Part shown: in pieces, positions 8,440-18,498 of the stretch | How the letters are laid out: every line of letters begins with the position of its first letter | Position numbering within the stretch: position 1 is the first letter of the stretch | The notes under the pieces: generated by a model | Database searches by the model: none | Told to the model about the DNA's origin: nothing | What the model saw: the letters and a program-made list of their open reading frames with translations, nothing else | Program-made: the position numbers and the translations under genes | Assembly (NCBI GenBank): GCA_033675265.1 | Contig: JAUJYZ010000458.1 | Span: 1-64,000, forward strand | DNA: 64,000 nt | Direction of reading: 5' to 3' | Source: Actinostola sp. cb2023 | Taxonomy: Eukaryota > Cnidaria > Anthozoa > Actiniaria > Actinostolidae

Positions 8440-11010
8440 ATGCTGCAACACCATCAGCAGTGTTTGGCCGAGGTCTCTTCGGACTTGCTTACACTCACAC
8501 AAGTCACACAGACAGAACTCGAGGACAAACAACAATGCCTCGAGTTCATCACACATGCCCAACAACAAGCACACAGCACCATACCACCACTCAAGTCATC
8601 TTCACACAAACACACCACTAATAATCGCAACAAACGCCACAACCATCCATACCACAACACCCCATCTCGCCACCATGTCCCACCAACATCCAATCCTAAC
8701 CACCACCGCACACCTAAACATAAACCCACGCCACCACACCACAATCACCCCACATTACCACATAATACCAACACCATTCATAACCACCATCAATCACCAT
8801 TTCACCACGCATCCCAACATAAACCCACACCACCACACCCACACCACAATCACCCCATCCAACCACGTCATACCACCACCATTCATAATAACCATCACCC
8901 ATCATTCCACCACGCATCCCAACATAGACCCACACCACCACATCAACAGCGCAACCACCCTACCCATCCACACCGTAACACCACTACCACCAAACCAACA
9001 CCCACACCTCCCATTCCCAGCCTTCTGAGCATCAGGACAGACCCAACCCGATTTCCAAAAAAACCCGTAGAGCCACCCTCAAAATTCCCTACTTCCCTAA
9101 TACATGTGCAACACCTATCTACCCCCACCGCCAACCGACATTGCCCCACCAAAGGCAAGAACCAACGTAAAAAATCGTTCATCAGAAAAGTCCAAATTGA
9201 TGTACATCGGAAGGCGGTGGTTAACCTCACCCCTATAAACCTAACCCCCTATCAAATGAAAGTTCTCTATAAGGGTTTAAAATTTGTTCCCACACCCAAA
9301 CCACCATCAACGATGGAGCTTAAGAGCTCCTTCCAACAATTTAAACGCAGACTATACTTGAGATACCATTTTTATGGTAAGAAACACAAGAAAACCCCAT
9401 TCAAGAGTGTCATTACATGGAACCCCCCTACCCCACTTAACCACAATCTTATCATCTACTGCAACTCTGCGTGGGAACAAATACAAAACACAATTCACAA
9501 CCCCCCCTCTTCTCATGGGCACAGCTCAAACATGTCATATGGGGAGAGGATGGCCCTAAGAGAGCTTTCACAACTACCAAATACCATCATCAAACCGGCC
9601 GATAAGGGTGGCTCTATAGTTTTATGGCCAGAACACTTGTACCTCATAGAAGCCCAACGACAACTTTCTAACACCAATCACTATTCGCCCATCAACCATA
9701 ACCCTATACCATCATTAGTACTTAACATTTCTGAATATCTACATCAATTGTTGGCAGATAAAATCATTGATTTACCTACATACAAGTATCTACTCCCTAA
9801 CTCCCCATCCCGTACACCCCTCTTCTACATGTTACCCAAAATCCACAAACCCAACATACCAGGTAGACCTATCATTTCAGGCTGCGACTCACCTACAGAG
9901 AAACTCTCTATTTTTGTTGATCATTTTCTTAAACAATTTGTTCCTTTTATACCTTCCCACATCAAAGACACCAATGATTTCCTGCGTACTATCCTTTCTA
10001 TTCCATCCCCACTGCCACCTGGTGCACTTTTAGTCACCATTGATGTAATCTCCCTTTACACTAACATCCCCCAGGATGAAGGTATTAATGCTTCTTTGAA
10101 TGTTGTTTCCCTTATTCCAACCCATCTCAGACCTCCACTACATGTTTTCCGTAAGTTTCTTGAATTTATCCTCAAACAAAAATTTTTCCTATTCAATGAT
10201 CAACATTATCTACAAATACTTGGCACTGCCATGGGCACCCGAATGGCTCCCTCTTTTGCAAATCTTTTCCTCCATCAATTAGAATACAATATATTATCAA
10301 ATACCCCTAACGACCTACACCCCCTAATATGGAAACGTTACATTGATGACGTTTTCATGATATGGACTCATGGCGAGCAGACCCTACTTGAACTTCTCCA
10401 ATATATGAATACCTTCCATCCCACTATTAAATTCCAGTTTTCATTCTCCCCTACTGACATCAATTTCTTGGATACTACCATTTACCCTACCCCTGAACGA
10501 AAGCTGGAATCAACATTATATACTAAACCTACAGATAGCAGCATGTTACTACATTATACCTCACACCACCCCCGCCAGTGTAAGTCAGGCACTATATACA
10601 GCCAGGCTCTGAGATTTAGACGCATCATAACAGACAATAACAAACTATGTCAACAACTACTGCGACTGAAACTCATTTTACTTTCCAGGGGTTACCCTAA
10701 CTCACTGATCAATCACAACTTCAGCAAAATCCTACACCTCACGCAGTTCCAATTACTTCATAATCCATCACACAAAGAAACTCACATACATAAACAGGTC
10801 TTGCCTTTCATTGTCCCATACCATCCTACACTACATTCCATTCCTTCCATACTCCATCACTTCTGGTTTCTAATCAGTAAGGATCCTGAACTTTCACGTA
10901 TCTTCCCTCACTCTCCCACCACAGCCTACAGCCGTCATTCCAACCTTAAAGACACACTAGTACACACACGTTTCACCTCTACTTCCAACACTCACATTCC
11001 TAACTGCTGA
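8440..11010 (+). CDS. Penelope-like reverse transcriptase with His/Pro-rich N-terminus, no GIY-YIG domain
   Basis: The first ATG is 8440, but the frame is open from 8137, so the N-terminus may begin upstream through an intron. Residues below are counted from 8344. Residues ~86-220 form a His/Pro/Thr/Asn-rich region with internal repeats (PTPPHHNHP-like units). From about 275 comes a Penelope-type module (LYKGLKFVPTP), KPADKGG near 417, PKIHKP and GRPIISG, catalytic Asp567 in TIDVISLYTNIP, GTAMGTRMAPSFANLF at 627-642 and YIDD at 666-669. The protein ends about 15 residues after NLKDTLVHTRF, where Penelope elements usually continue into a GIY-YIG endonuclease; none is present, nor at the N-terminus. 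Reads as an endonuclease-lacking or truncated Penelope-like retroelement. Confidence 0.85.
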   Translation: MLQHHQQCLAEVSSDLLTLTQVTQTELEDKQQCLEFITHAQQQAHSTIPPLKSSSHKHTTNNRNKRHNHPYHNTPSRHHVPPTSNPNHHRTPKHKPTPPHHNHPTLPHNTNTIHNHHQSPFHHASQHKPTPPHPHHNHPIQPRHTTTIHNNHHPSFHHASQHRPTPPHQQRNHPTHPHRNTTTTKPTPTPPIPSLLSIRTDPTRFPKKPVEPPSKFPTSLIHVQHLSTPTANRHCPTKGKNQRKKSFIRKVQIDVHRKAVVNLTPINLTPYQMKVLYKGLKFVPTPKPPSTMELKSSFQQFKRRLYLRYHFYGKKHKKTPFKSVITWNPPTPLNHNLIIYCNSAWEQIQNTIHNPPSSHGHSSNMSYGERMALRELSQLPNTIIKPADKGGSIVLWPEHLYLIEAQRQLSNTNHYSPINHNPIPSLVLNISEYLHQLLADKIIDLPTYKYLLPNSPSRTPLFYMLPKIHKPNIPGRPIISGCDSPTEKLSIFVDHFLKQFVPFIPSHIKDTNDFLRTILSIPSPLPPGALLVTIDVISLYTNIPQDEGINASLNVVSLIPTHLRPPLHVFRKFLEFILKQKFFLFNDQHYLQILGTAMGTRMAPSFANLFLHQLEYNILSNTPNDLHPLIWKRYIDDVFMIWTHGEQTLLELLQYMNTFHPTIKFQFSFSPTDINFLDTTIYPTPERKLESTLYTKPTDSSMLLHYTSHHPRQCKSGTIYSQALRFRRIITDNNKLCQQLLRLKLILLSRGYPNSLINHNFSKILHLTQFQLLHNPSHKETHIHKQVLPFIVPYHPTLHSIPSILHHFWFLISKDPELSRIFPHSPTTAYSRHSNLKDTLVHTRFTSTSNTHIPNC

Positions 11011-12645
11011 ACCGTGTTCCCTCTCTCCTTGCTCTCCTTGGATGGCCTCCTGTAGTTTGATCTACATGTACCCCCATTATACTCAACCACTATCCCAGTT
11101 CTACATTGTACCACCGTCACTCCCTATATCCCAGATGTCATAGAATATGCTCGCATTTTGGATTCCTACTATGTATGGCTGACCTTCCTGATATATCTAC
11201 CATGACTTATTTATTATACCGATTTACTTGATCACAACATCAAGTCAAACCAACCCATCTATGGCTTTTCAGGCACATTTATAAACACTTTACCATTCAA
11301 CACAGAAGAAAGATGGTGTTTCATACTTCTTTACTTCAAGTTGTGCCTCTACATTAACATTATTCTACATATTTATACCGTCTACATGGGTTTTATGTCA
11401 TCATTTGTACAATATATCAAGGACTTCATTTCTACTCATTATTACTACTGGATCAAATATGACTATTGTCTTCTACCATCAGCCACATTGTCTATATTCA
11501 CGATATTTATTATCAAGACTTTATCATCGTATCTTACAATGTATCTACAAAGTACTGGGATAGTACATCATTGGTCAACTTCACCACTATCATCTACAAT
11601 GGAACAATTAAATAACAACATTATTACATATTCGCTAGGTCCCCAATTTTTATCATCTTATGTTTTTTTTACGGCCCTCCCACTATTGTTAACAGTCTAG
11701 CTTTCAATAAATAACTATTCCATGTAGTTTTGCCTGCCTTTCCTCACCTTTTTATCCTTTCATGTAACTCCTTCTTTCCCCTTGTCAGTACTTTGGTCGG
11801 CCATTTTGGTTTACTCCTTTCCAGTACACACGTCCACACACAGGGTTCCCGTTTAAATTTATCCCCCCTTCGTCCTCTCCACCTCCCCCTCCGTAGTATT
11901 GTTTTTTTTCCTAGGATGTCGCCATTTTATCTTGAGTTTCCTGGCAACATATTCCCCTTCGTTTTCTTTTATTTATTTTTCCGTTCTACTTTCTGTATAC
12001 GTCACGGTTTGACGTTTTTTTCTTTTAAATTATGTCACGCGTTTCTTTTCACCGGCTTTTTCTTATAGTTTCGCTAACATCATAGCCAAGCTATATTCAC
12101 CGAGGAATATGCCTATAAGCAACATTTTGCTAACCACGCATCCACTGGTCCGCCAGCGTTTCATTCTTCAAGGTAGGCTCTTCCCTTTTCTCCAACCTTC
12201 TGTTTCTTTTCAGCTATTTTTACCATTTATTTTCACTTTTTCCGGTTAAAGTTCAGGTTTTTGGCCTTACGTATGTTCACGAGTTAGCGTACATTGTAAG
12301 TCTCCCATTCATCCCACCCAACACTTATGTCCCTTGCACTATTGCATGAATTTATTTGGTAACCACGTGTAGGGTTAAGCTTCAAGGCCTTGAAGTATGA
12401 AACACGTTTGTCATCTACCATAATGACAACAGTTTAACGTCTTAACCCCTGATGAGTAATGTTAAACTGGGTTTACCAACCCTACCTCTAAATTCATGCT
12501 TCAGTGATCATATGAGCTCATATTCTACAGTCCCAATGAAGACCCTCTCCCTTTTATCCACAATTCCACCCCACATTATTTATCACTTATTCATTTACCC
12601 CAACAACAATAGAGTCCGATTACCTAATTCTCCTTTATCTATCAA
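11011..12645 (+). other. 3' flank of the Penelope-like gene, non-coding
   Basis: Pyrimidine-rich, AT-rich DNA. ORFs of 60-119 codons here are hydrophobic low-complexity translations and are not called. Near 12370-12475 nested inverted repeats occur: GGGTTAAG with CTTAACCC, and CAGTTTAAC with GTTAAACTG. A GAAAC and a CTGATGAG word lie among them (see findings). A CTTCAAGGCCTTGAAG perfect palindrome is at about 12378-12393. Confidence 0.5.
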
Positions 12646-12888
12646 CTCTCCAGTGTTCAACCAGAACAAATATATCTGATTCTCTACTGTCACAAATAAA
12701 TCCTTGCCTCTGTAGTCAAAACCATAGAATGTTGGATCAAGACGCTGCATTATCGGAAGCAAATAATCATCGGGAGGAGGAATCTGCATTGTTGTCAGTA
12801 GTAATAAAGCGGGTAGTACATATTTGATAAGATATCGCAGTCGAAAGGAACGGTCTGTAAATGGCGGCGGGATTGCTGTAAGTAACAT
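12646..12888 (-). CDS. Membrane-anchored unknown ORF truncated at duplication boundary, copy 2
   Basis: Reverse-strand duplicate of 7398-7640, with ATG at the complement of 12886-12888. The shared part has the same hydrophobic segment and the same Pro/Asp/Tyr-rich region. Beyond the boundary the frame runs on to a stop at 12595 with unrelated residues. Which of the two continuations, if either, is ancestral cannot be told here. No family recognised. Confidence 0.33.
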
Positions 12889-13361
12889 CAGAAGAATACA
12901 GCAAGCTTCAAGCTAGGAGCTGTCTCGGAGTCCCTCTAGGCATGATGAGAAAACTAACGAAATAGTGTCAGCTAAAAAAACATACGACATTGATTAATAA
13001 ATCTATAGGAGTTACCAAATTTGTTGGACATTTTTATTTGATGGTGCACGTGGGAAGGAACAACAACTTTCTTTCTTGACAAGTTTCATTGAAATAACTG
13101 GCATGCCAGACGAGAATGTAAAACTTGTCAAAGGAAAACTTGTCAAGGAAAACTTGCTCCTGTGCATGGAACCAGCCTAACACCTATAACAGCTTTCACA
13201 TTGCTAATTTTTCAAAGGATCGGTCTACGTTTGATATCAAAAGCAATCTGACAAAACACGATCACCTATGGATCGTCTTTTCTTTCACGTTACTATAAAT
13301 TCGGTGATTTTTATAGCTCCCCTTATCCTACACTGAAGCTGAGTTCGAACTCACCGTATCA

Positions 13362-13560
13362 ATGGCTTCTCAGTTCTGGAGACGAGTGGAATTTGAGGAG
13401 GATAGCGACCAAGAGAGAGGGGCACAAGGTATATAGATTTATTCTAGTGAATATCTATCATGACAGTCACGTTACAAGTACAGTGTGTTTCTCCGACATG
13501 TTATTTATTTATTTTTCAATATTTGCTGTAGAACCCCCAAAGAGAAAGCAGCATCGTTGA
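13362..13560 (+). CDS. Candidate two-exon micropeptide gene, copy 2
   Basis: Exon 1 is 13362-13428 (22 codons plus one base, donor GTATAT). The intron is 103 bp with a T-rich tract and CTGTAG acceptor. Exon 2 is 13532-13560 and ends in TGA. The joined product is 31 residues with an acidic first half and a PPKRKQHR basic tail. The split codon restores Glu, and the structure is kept in copy 1 with one conservative Arg/Lys change. Low confidence because of size; transcript data would decide. Confidence 0.37.
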
Positions 13561-14550
13561 AAAGTGACAACTAAGGAGGAGGAGATAGTACTCCAAGCTT
13601 ACCAATTATTCTTTTGTGATTGAGTATTGAAATCATAAATGAAAAGACCATAATTATTCAAAAACATTTGCTTTGAATCGTGGAACTGTGAAATGAAGCC
13701 AGGCCTAGTATTGTTACGATGGACTGTGCACTGTGCATGGGTACAGGACTCTCATGGGTACAGGACTCCAACTCCAGCAAGGACAAGTCTTCGCTCCGCC
13801 AGGATATATCCCCTCAAGCTGCTATTCGAATTTTTTTTGTAAAGTAAACTTATACATTTTAACAAAATTGAAGAAAAAAAATCAGTATCGTACAAAGTCA
13901 AGGTCCTTAAAACAAATGCACAGCTAGGAGCAAAGAAACAAATCGAGCAGCCAAAATTCATGCAACGATAATGTAATGGTCCACCCCTAATGCTGAGGAA
14001 TATCACAACTAGATAAATAGGCCTGATTAGTAGGCTGTAAGGTAGAAGACTACTTTGTTCAAAGAAACAATGCAAAGCGGCCTTTACAAACAATTGTGCT
14101 GGGATCAGTCAGAACATTAATGAAGCAAAAAAGAAATGGAAATTCATATATTTTCAAGTTACCAATAAATAAAGTTCGAAAACATGCAGGGCTAGATCTG
14201 TATATTTACTATTAATGCTGATGTTTTCCCATGAAATACTGAGTTGATGCAACGATAAAGCAGTTCTAGGCAGACATTTTACTTTTTTTTACTGCCGAAT
14301 AGTTTGCGCTTAGTTAAAATAAATTTGCAAATTAAAATAAACTGCCCAAAAGTGCTAGAGTTTGGCGCATTTAGCGGATGCTACGCCATGTTGAAATAAA
14401 TCGATCTGTTTTTCTTTAATCTGGGTTATGTACGGCCCTGGTTGCAAGAGCTTTGTTTAATGAGCCCTAAGGTTTCTTCTCTTGCATCCTCCATGCGCTA
14501 TGACATGCTCTATTATACCTGCTATTTTGTAATCATCTTATTTTTATTAT

Positions 14551-14859
14551 GTGGAATTACTGATAAACGAACCCGCTTTGAACCTAAAAAAGTTATTATT
14601 AAGATCTGGGTCTAGACATATTGAGAGAACTATTGGCCCTGATCTCTCATTCTTTTCCGATCCAGTTCAATACTCACTCTCAGAGATCTCAGGAGAGACG
14701 TATATATTCGGCACTGAGGTACTAGGGGGGATAGTCGTATTTGAAAACAGCGAACCGGTACGTACTAGTTTAGGGGTTGGTCAAACGAAACCCATTTTTT
14801 ACAAGAGCTGGTTATTGAACAAGCTAGTTGACACGTCTATTGATCTTGATATGGATTAG
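14551..14859 (+). other. Unrecognised ~102-codon ORF, copy 2 (relic of copy 1 homologue intact in frame)
   Basis: An open frame without an ATG start (GTG first, in-frame TAA just upstream). The composition is protein-like, with an acidic C-terminus (VDTSIDLDMD). Copy 1 has a one-base homopolymer indel. No motif or family recognised. It may be an exon lacking a recognisable acceptor, or a transposon relic. Confidence 0.3.
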
Positions 14860-15319
14860 TAATGGCTAATTGCATAATACTGTAATCCCTGGACTTTTAT
14901 TGACCATTCCAACTGACTTTTTGATGGCTTATTTTGGGCGCGCCGATAAGCTTGTATTCAAAGGGCTTTCAACAAGCCGGTACCCAACGACACTTTTTCC
15001 TAAAATCACTCAATATGATATCTAGAACACTAGACAAGTGTTCTCATGCTAATTATAGTTAATATTTAACAACCGTGCGAAAATATTATCCGCTCCTCAC
15101 TGCCAGTCAGCTTGATATTGACGATTTAATTTCCAAGCCAGGAATTGATATAATGAAAAAAAAATTCCAGCTAGGGGAAGATGTTCCCGGCAAGGGAAAG
15201 GTGTTCCCAGTTAGGGGAAGATGTAAGAACATGGTTTGCCAGCTAGCTCGCATTCGTACCAACATTTTACCAGCCAGCAATGAAAATGAGAAATATGACA
15301 TTAAAAAGAGGTTTTAGGA

Positions 15320-16560
15320 ATTGGTCAAATTGTTTTCAGACATGACTAAAACATTTCGCACCTAAACTAGGGTATTTCACGTGCGTTTTGCATATTTTGT
15401 AGGTGCTTCCTACTGCAGTAGATCATTAGCATATGGAGTGGAGTTATGCGAAAGATCTCTAATAGAGCACTAAATAGTTTGTACTGTTCATGTTATATCG
15501 GGAATATCGTTACTCGAGTATCGTTAAATCGGGATTTTTCTCCATACATTTACTGTATAATTTCCCGGGCTGTCAAATGTTGATCGTTATACCGGGAACA
15601 TCGTTATATCGAGTATCGTTATATCGAGGTTCCACTGTACAAACTTTATATTATGCAATGGTAAGAATAAAAGTGATCACTGACTGCTGGGAGTCTAGCT
15701 ATCTGTCTATGACCAGATTGTTATATAGTGTTAGCGTTAAGCAACACCATACTGCATTTTTTATTATTTCATTGCCCAGAATAGCCATTGTTTTAGGGAC
15801 ATCTACCACAAAATGGAATACATAATCAGAAGCACATTAATTATTCAGCAGATTAAAAACAGCATTCCTCTGTAATGTGCTTTGGGAGTTGTAAATCCCA
15901 GACCGATCACATGTAAGTGTGAAGGGCGGTTTTATAGATATATCTATTGTTAGTAAACGGCTTTGTTATCAAGGATTATACCGTTAACCACCGCAAAGTC
16001 GATAATCAGGGCATTGTGGTTATAAACTCATGAAAAGCTCAGTCTAATTTTTTCTCGAACTGACCGGCCTTCCACTTTTACTGGAAAACTCTATATTGCA
16101 TTAAGGTCATCACGTTTAAATCATTTGGTGGCTCTTATAAGAGCCGGGTTTTTTCATTATTAAGCTTCAGTTAAGAAACTTTAGAGAATAAAGCTTTCAC
16201 TTTATCCGGTTCGACAGCAGCACTTAACCTGCGAGTTTTCTCTAACGCGATGCAGAGATGACGGTTAATCAGTGCCACAAAAGATTATGCGATAGCTCCG
16301 AATTGTCATTTTAATTTATGGGTCTTTTCTACTTGCATCACTAAAAATAATTTTCACAATCTCGGTTGTCATGGAATCATTTCGCTTACGAGCACTGAAC
16401 GCTCCATGAACATGGGTAGTTTGATTCCAAGTCCATGAAGTTCTTCTATAGCAGCATATCACACAACATAACATAACACCAACAATTCTATCTTGGTATT
16501 CCTATCATGCGAATTAGCTCTCGCTAGTTAGTAATAAAGGATTTTCTAAAGTCATTATCC
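15320..16560. other. Repeat DNA, no gene
   Basis: Holds the uninterrupted pogo/Tigger-type MITE (about 15485-15637, ending CGAGGTTCCACTG in this orientation) and the reverse copy of the distal half of the composite unit described at 2225-4150. The 111-codon ORF at 15490-15825 is a translation across the MITE and is not called. Confidence 0.5.
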
Positions 16561-17218
16561 GCATTGAAATAGTTTTCTTTACCGGCCCTGATTGATAAAT
16601 TCCTTATAATTTTCAACCAATCATAGGCCAGTTGATAGATCACCTGATGAGACCGGAAATGACGTCTATCGACATCAAGCACTATATATATGATAGCTTA
16701 ATAATGCGTTCCGTCGTCACGTTCTTCACTTCTGTGAAACAGAGCAAGAGGTAGAGCCAAACAGACAAGAGTTACTGAGCCGGAGATTCAAAGGTGAGCA
16801 CAACTGAATGAATGAAGAAGTCACACGCAAACAGCCAGTGCTAAACAGAGAAAAACATAATAATAATATTAACTAGATGCTCTACTAACGCGAAGTCGGG
16901 CTTCTATAAACTGTTAAGCTTACATAAATACGGTAGCCTATTTGACCTAAATATACGTTTCGCAGTGTGATTATTAAAACAGTGTTTGGTCGCTCGTTGG
17001 TCGTTACATGACTCGGATCTTTATCTTTAATCTTTAATCGTTAATGCTGCCATTTAGCTGTGGCTAATCCCGGCAGGAGGGGCGGCGGCCCCTAGATAAC
17101 ACAACAATGTTACAAAAATTATCAAAGTAATAGGTAAAATAGTATATCAATGGTTTACAAAAGAAGCATTACACTGCGATTACAGACATTGCTGAGACTT
17201 TGAAGATCAGAAGAGATC

Positions 17219-17275
17219 AGAAGTGTTCCCATGCCAGAGCCGGTTACTCCGCCAAGAGAGTGAGTTGCACGACTC
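17219..17275 (-). pseudogene. Beta-tubulin-like fragment, copy 2
   Basis: On the minus strand it reads ATHSLGGVTGSGMGTLLIS within an open frame that starts at 17382. One Gly of the tubulin GGGTGSGMGT loop is changed to Val. Flanks upstream and downstream do not resemble tubulin. It is a fragment embedded in a repeat. Confidence 0.6.
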
Positions 17276-17847
17276 AGCGAATCATAGAAAGGACAATAGT
17301 TTATTTGGCGCCATAAATATATCCATACAAATAAGATTACAAATATGAATAAATTAGACATCGCAGGGTGTGACTTGAACAATCATGAACAATATTTCTT
17401 GCATTCTGGGCATTCATATCAACTGAACGATTTCAAAAACTCAGCAAAATAAAGATATATCGGTGTTATAAGCTTACCACAACACACAATTACAGCGGTA
17501 CAAAGCATAGAAGACATTGACTTCGTTTAGATTTCAAACAGTCCAAGCTAGATATGTAGGATTTTCCCTGCTCCTGGTTTATACATTTGACACGTGCACT
17601 GTTTACGGTCTTGTTTATTATCTCGACGCCAAATAAAGTCTCCAAATACCTTCATCGTCTACATGTCGTGTCGTAACTTCAATTGCGCGATTCAAGAGCG
17701 AAGTCATGTGCCTGGCATGGTCACATGACCGACAACACATGTATGCAAATTACATTTAACCGGAAATGGCCGCTACAAGATATGTAAACTAACGATCTGA
17801 TTTTCGATACATTTGAAGTCTCGTTCTGTATTCCAAAAGTAATTTTA

Positions 17848-17915
17848 TCGCCCAATGTTGAACCCTCAGATTAAAAGTCCGATCGATGCTCTACCGTCTG
17901 AGCTAACTGTACGGT
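17848..17915 (-). pseudogene. tRNA-Lys(UUU)-like degenerate sequence, copy 2
   Basis: Reverse duplicate of 1996-2063 with the same D-arm, TTT anticodon, four-base insertion and poor T-arm. Confidence 0.5.
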
Positions 17916-18498
17916 GGTTATGATGGTATGGTTATATTGTTCTGGAGATTTTTGTTAAATTGTCCCCCCACCCCTCCAAGATCCCCCTCCCTTCATGATC
18001 AAGAAGCCCCCCTTCCAATTAAGCATGGTGAAGTTTGAAATATCCACCCCTGGGACTTATTAGAGTTACGGTATTGTTGTACGGTTAATATATACCCAAT
18101 TATATTTACTCCATGTTTTACGGTCGACTGTTTCTATTTGTCCATTTTCCTAATAATATCTCGCTCTAAAATCCCTCTATCTCTCTAGTATGAGAGATTT
18201 TTTAGATTAGGAGGGCCATAAGTTTTTATTTATTTACAGATTCAGTATAACAATTACACTGTGTAGAATAACAATAGGACACGTAGTCTCCTGCTAGGTT
18301 TAACCACCAAGCCCTTCCCCAATGAAACAATATATTTTCTGATGAACTAATATATTTTCTGATGAAACAAGATAGAATTTGTTTGAAATTAAAATCGTCC
18401 GAACTTGTTTGTAGTTGTTATGTGACATAAAAAGTTAAATGATCAATAAAAAAACAAAATAACTCGTTTTCTTTTTCGACCACAGATAAACAGGAACC

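Larger units (their letters stand above)
7641..12645 (+). mobile_element. 5.0-kb spacer carrying a Penelope-like element
   Basis: Unique sequence between the inverted arms. Its only long gene is the reverse transcriptase at 8440-11010. No convincing element termini or target duplication were found, so the true ends of the retroelement are unknown. The junctions are CACTGGAGAG|CTACC at the left and TCAA|CTCTCCAGTG at the right. Confidence 0.6.

Noticed and set aside
8353..9230. Several ORFs on both strands overlapping the Penelope-like gene
   Set aside because: Shadow frames of the His/Pro-rich CAC/CCA-codon region; no stops arise because of low complexity.
15075..15317. 80-codon ORF conserved in both copies (also 4973-5212)
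   Set aside because: Built on a short degenerate GGGGAAGATGTTCCC-type repeat; conservation only reflects recent duplication.
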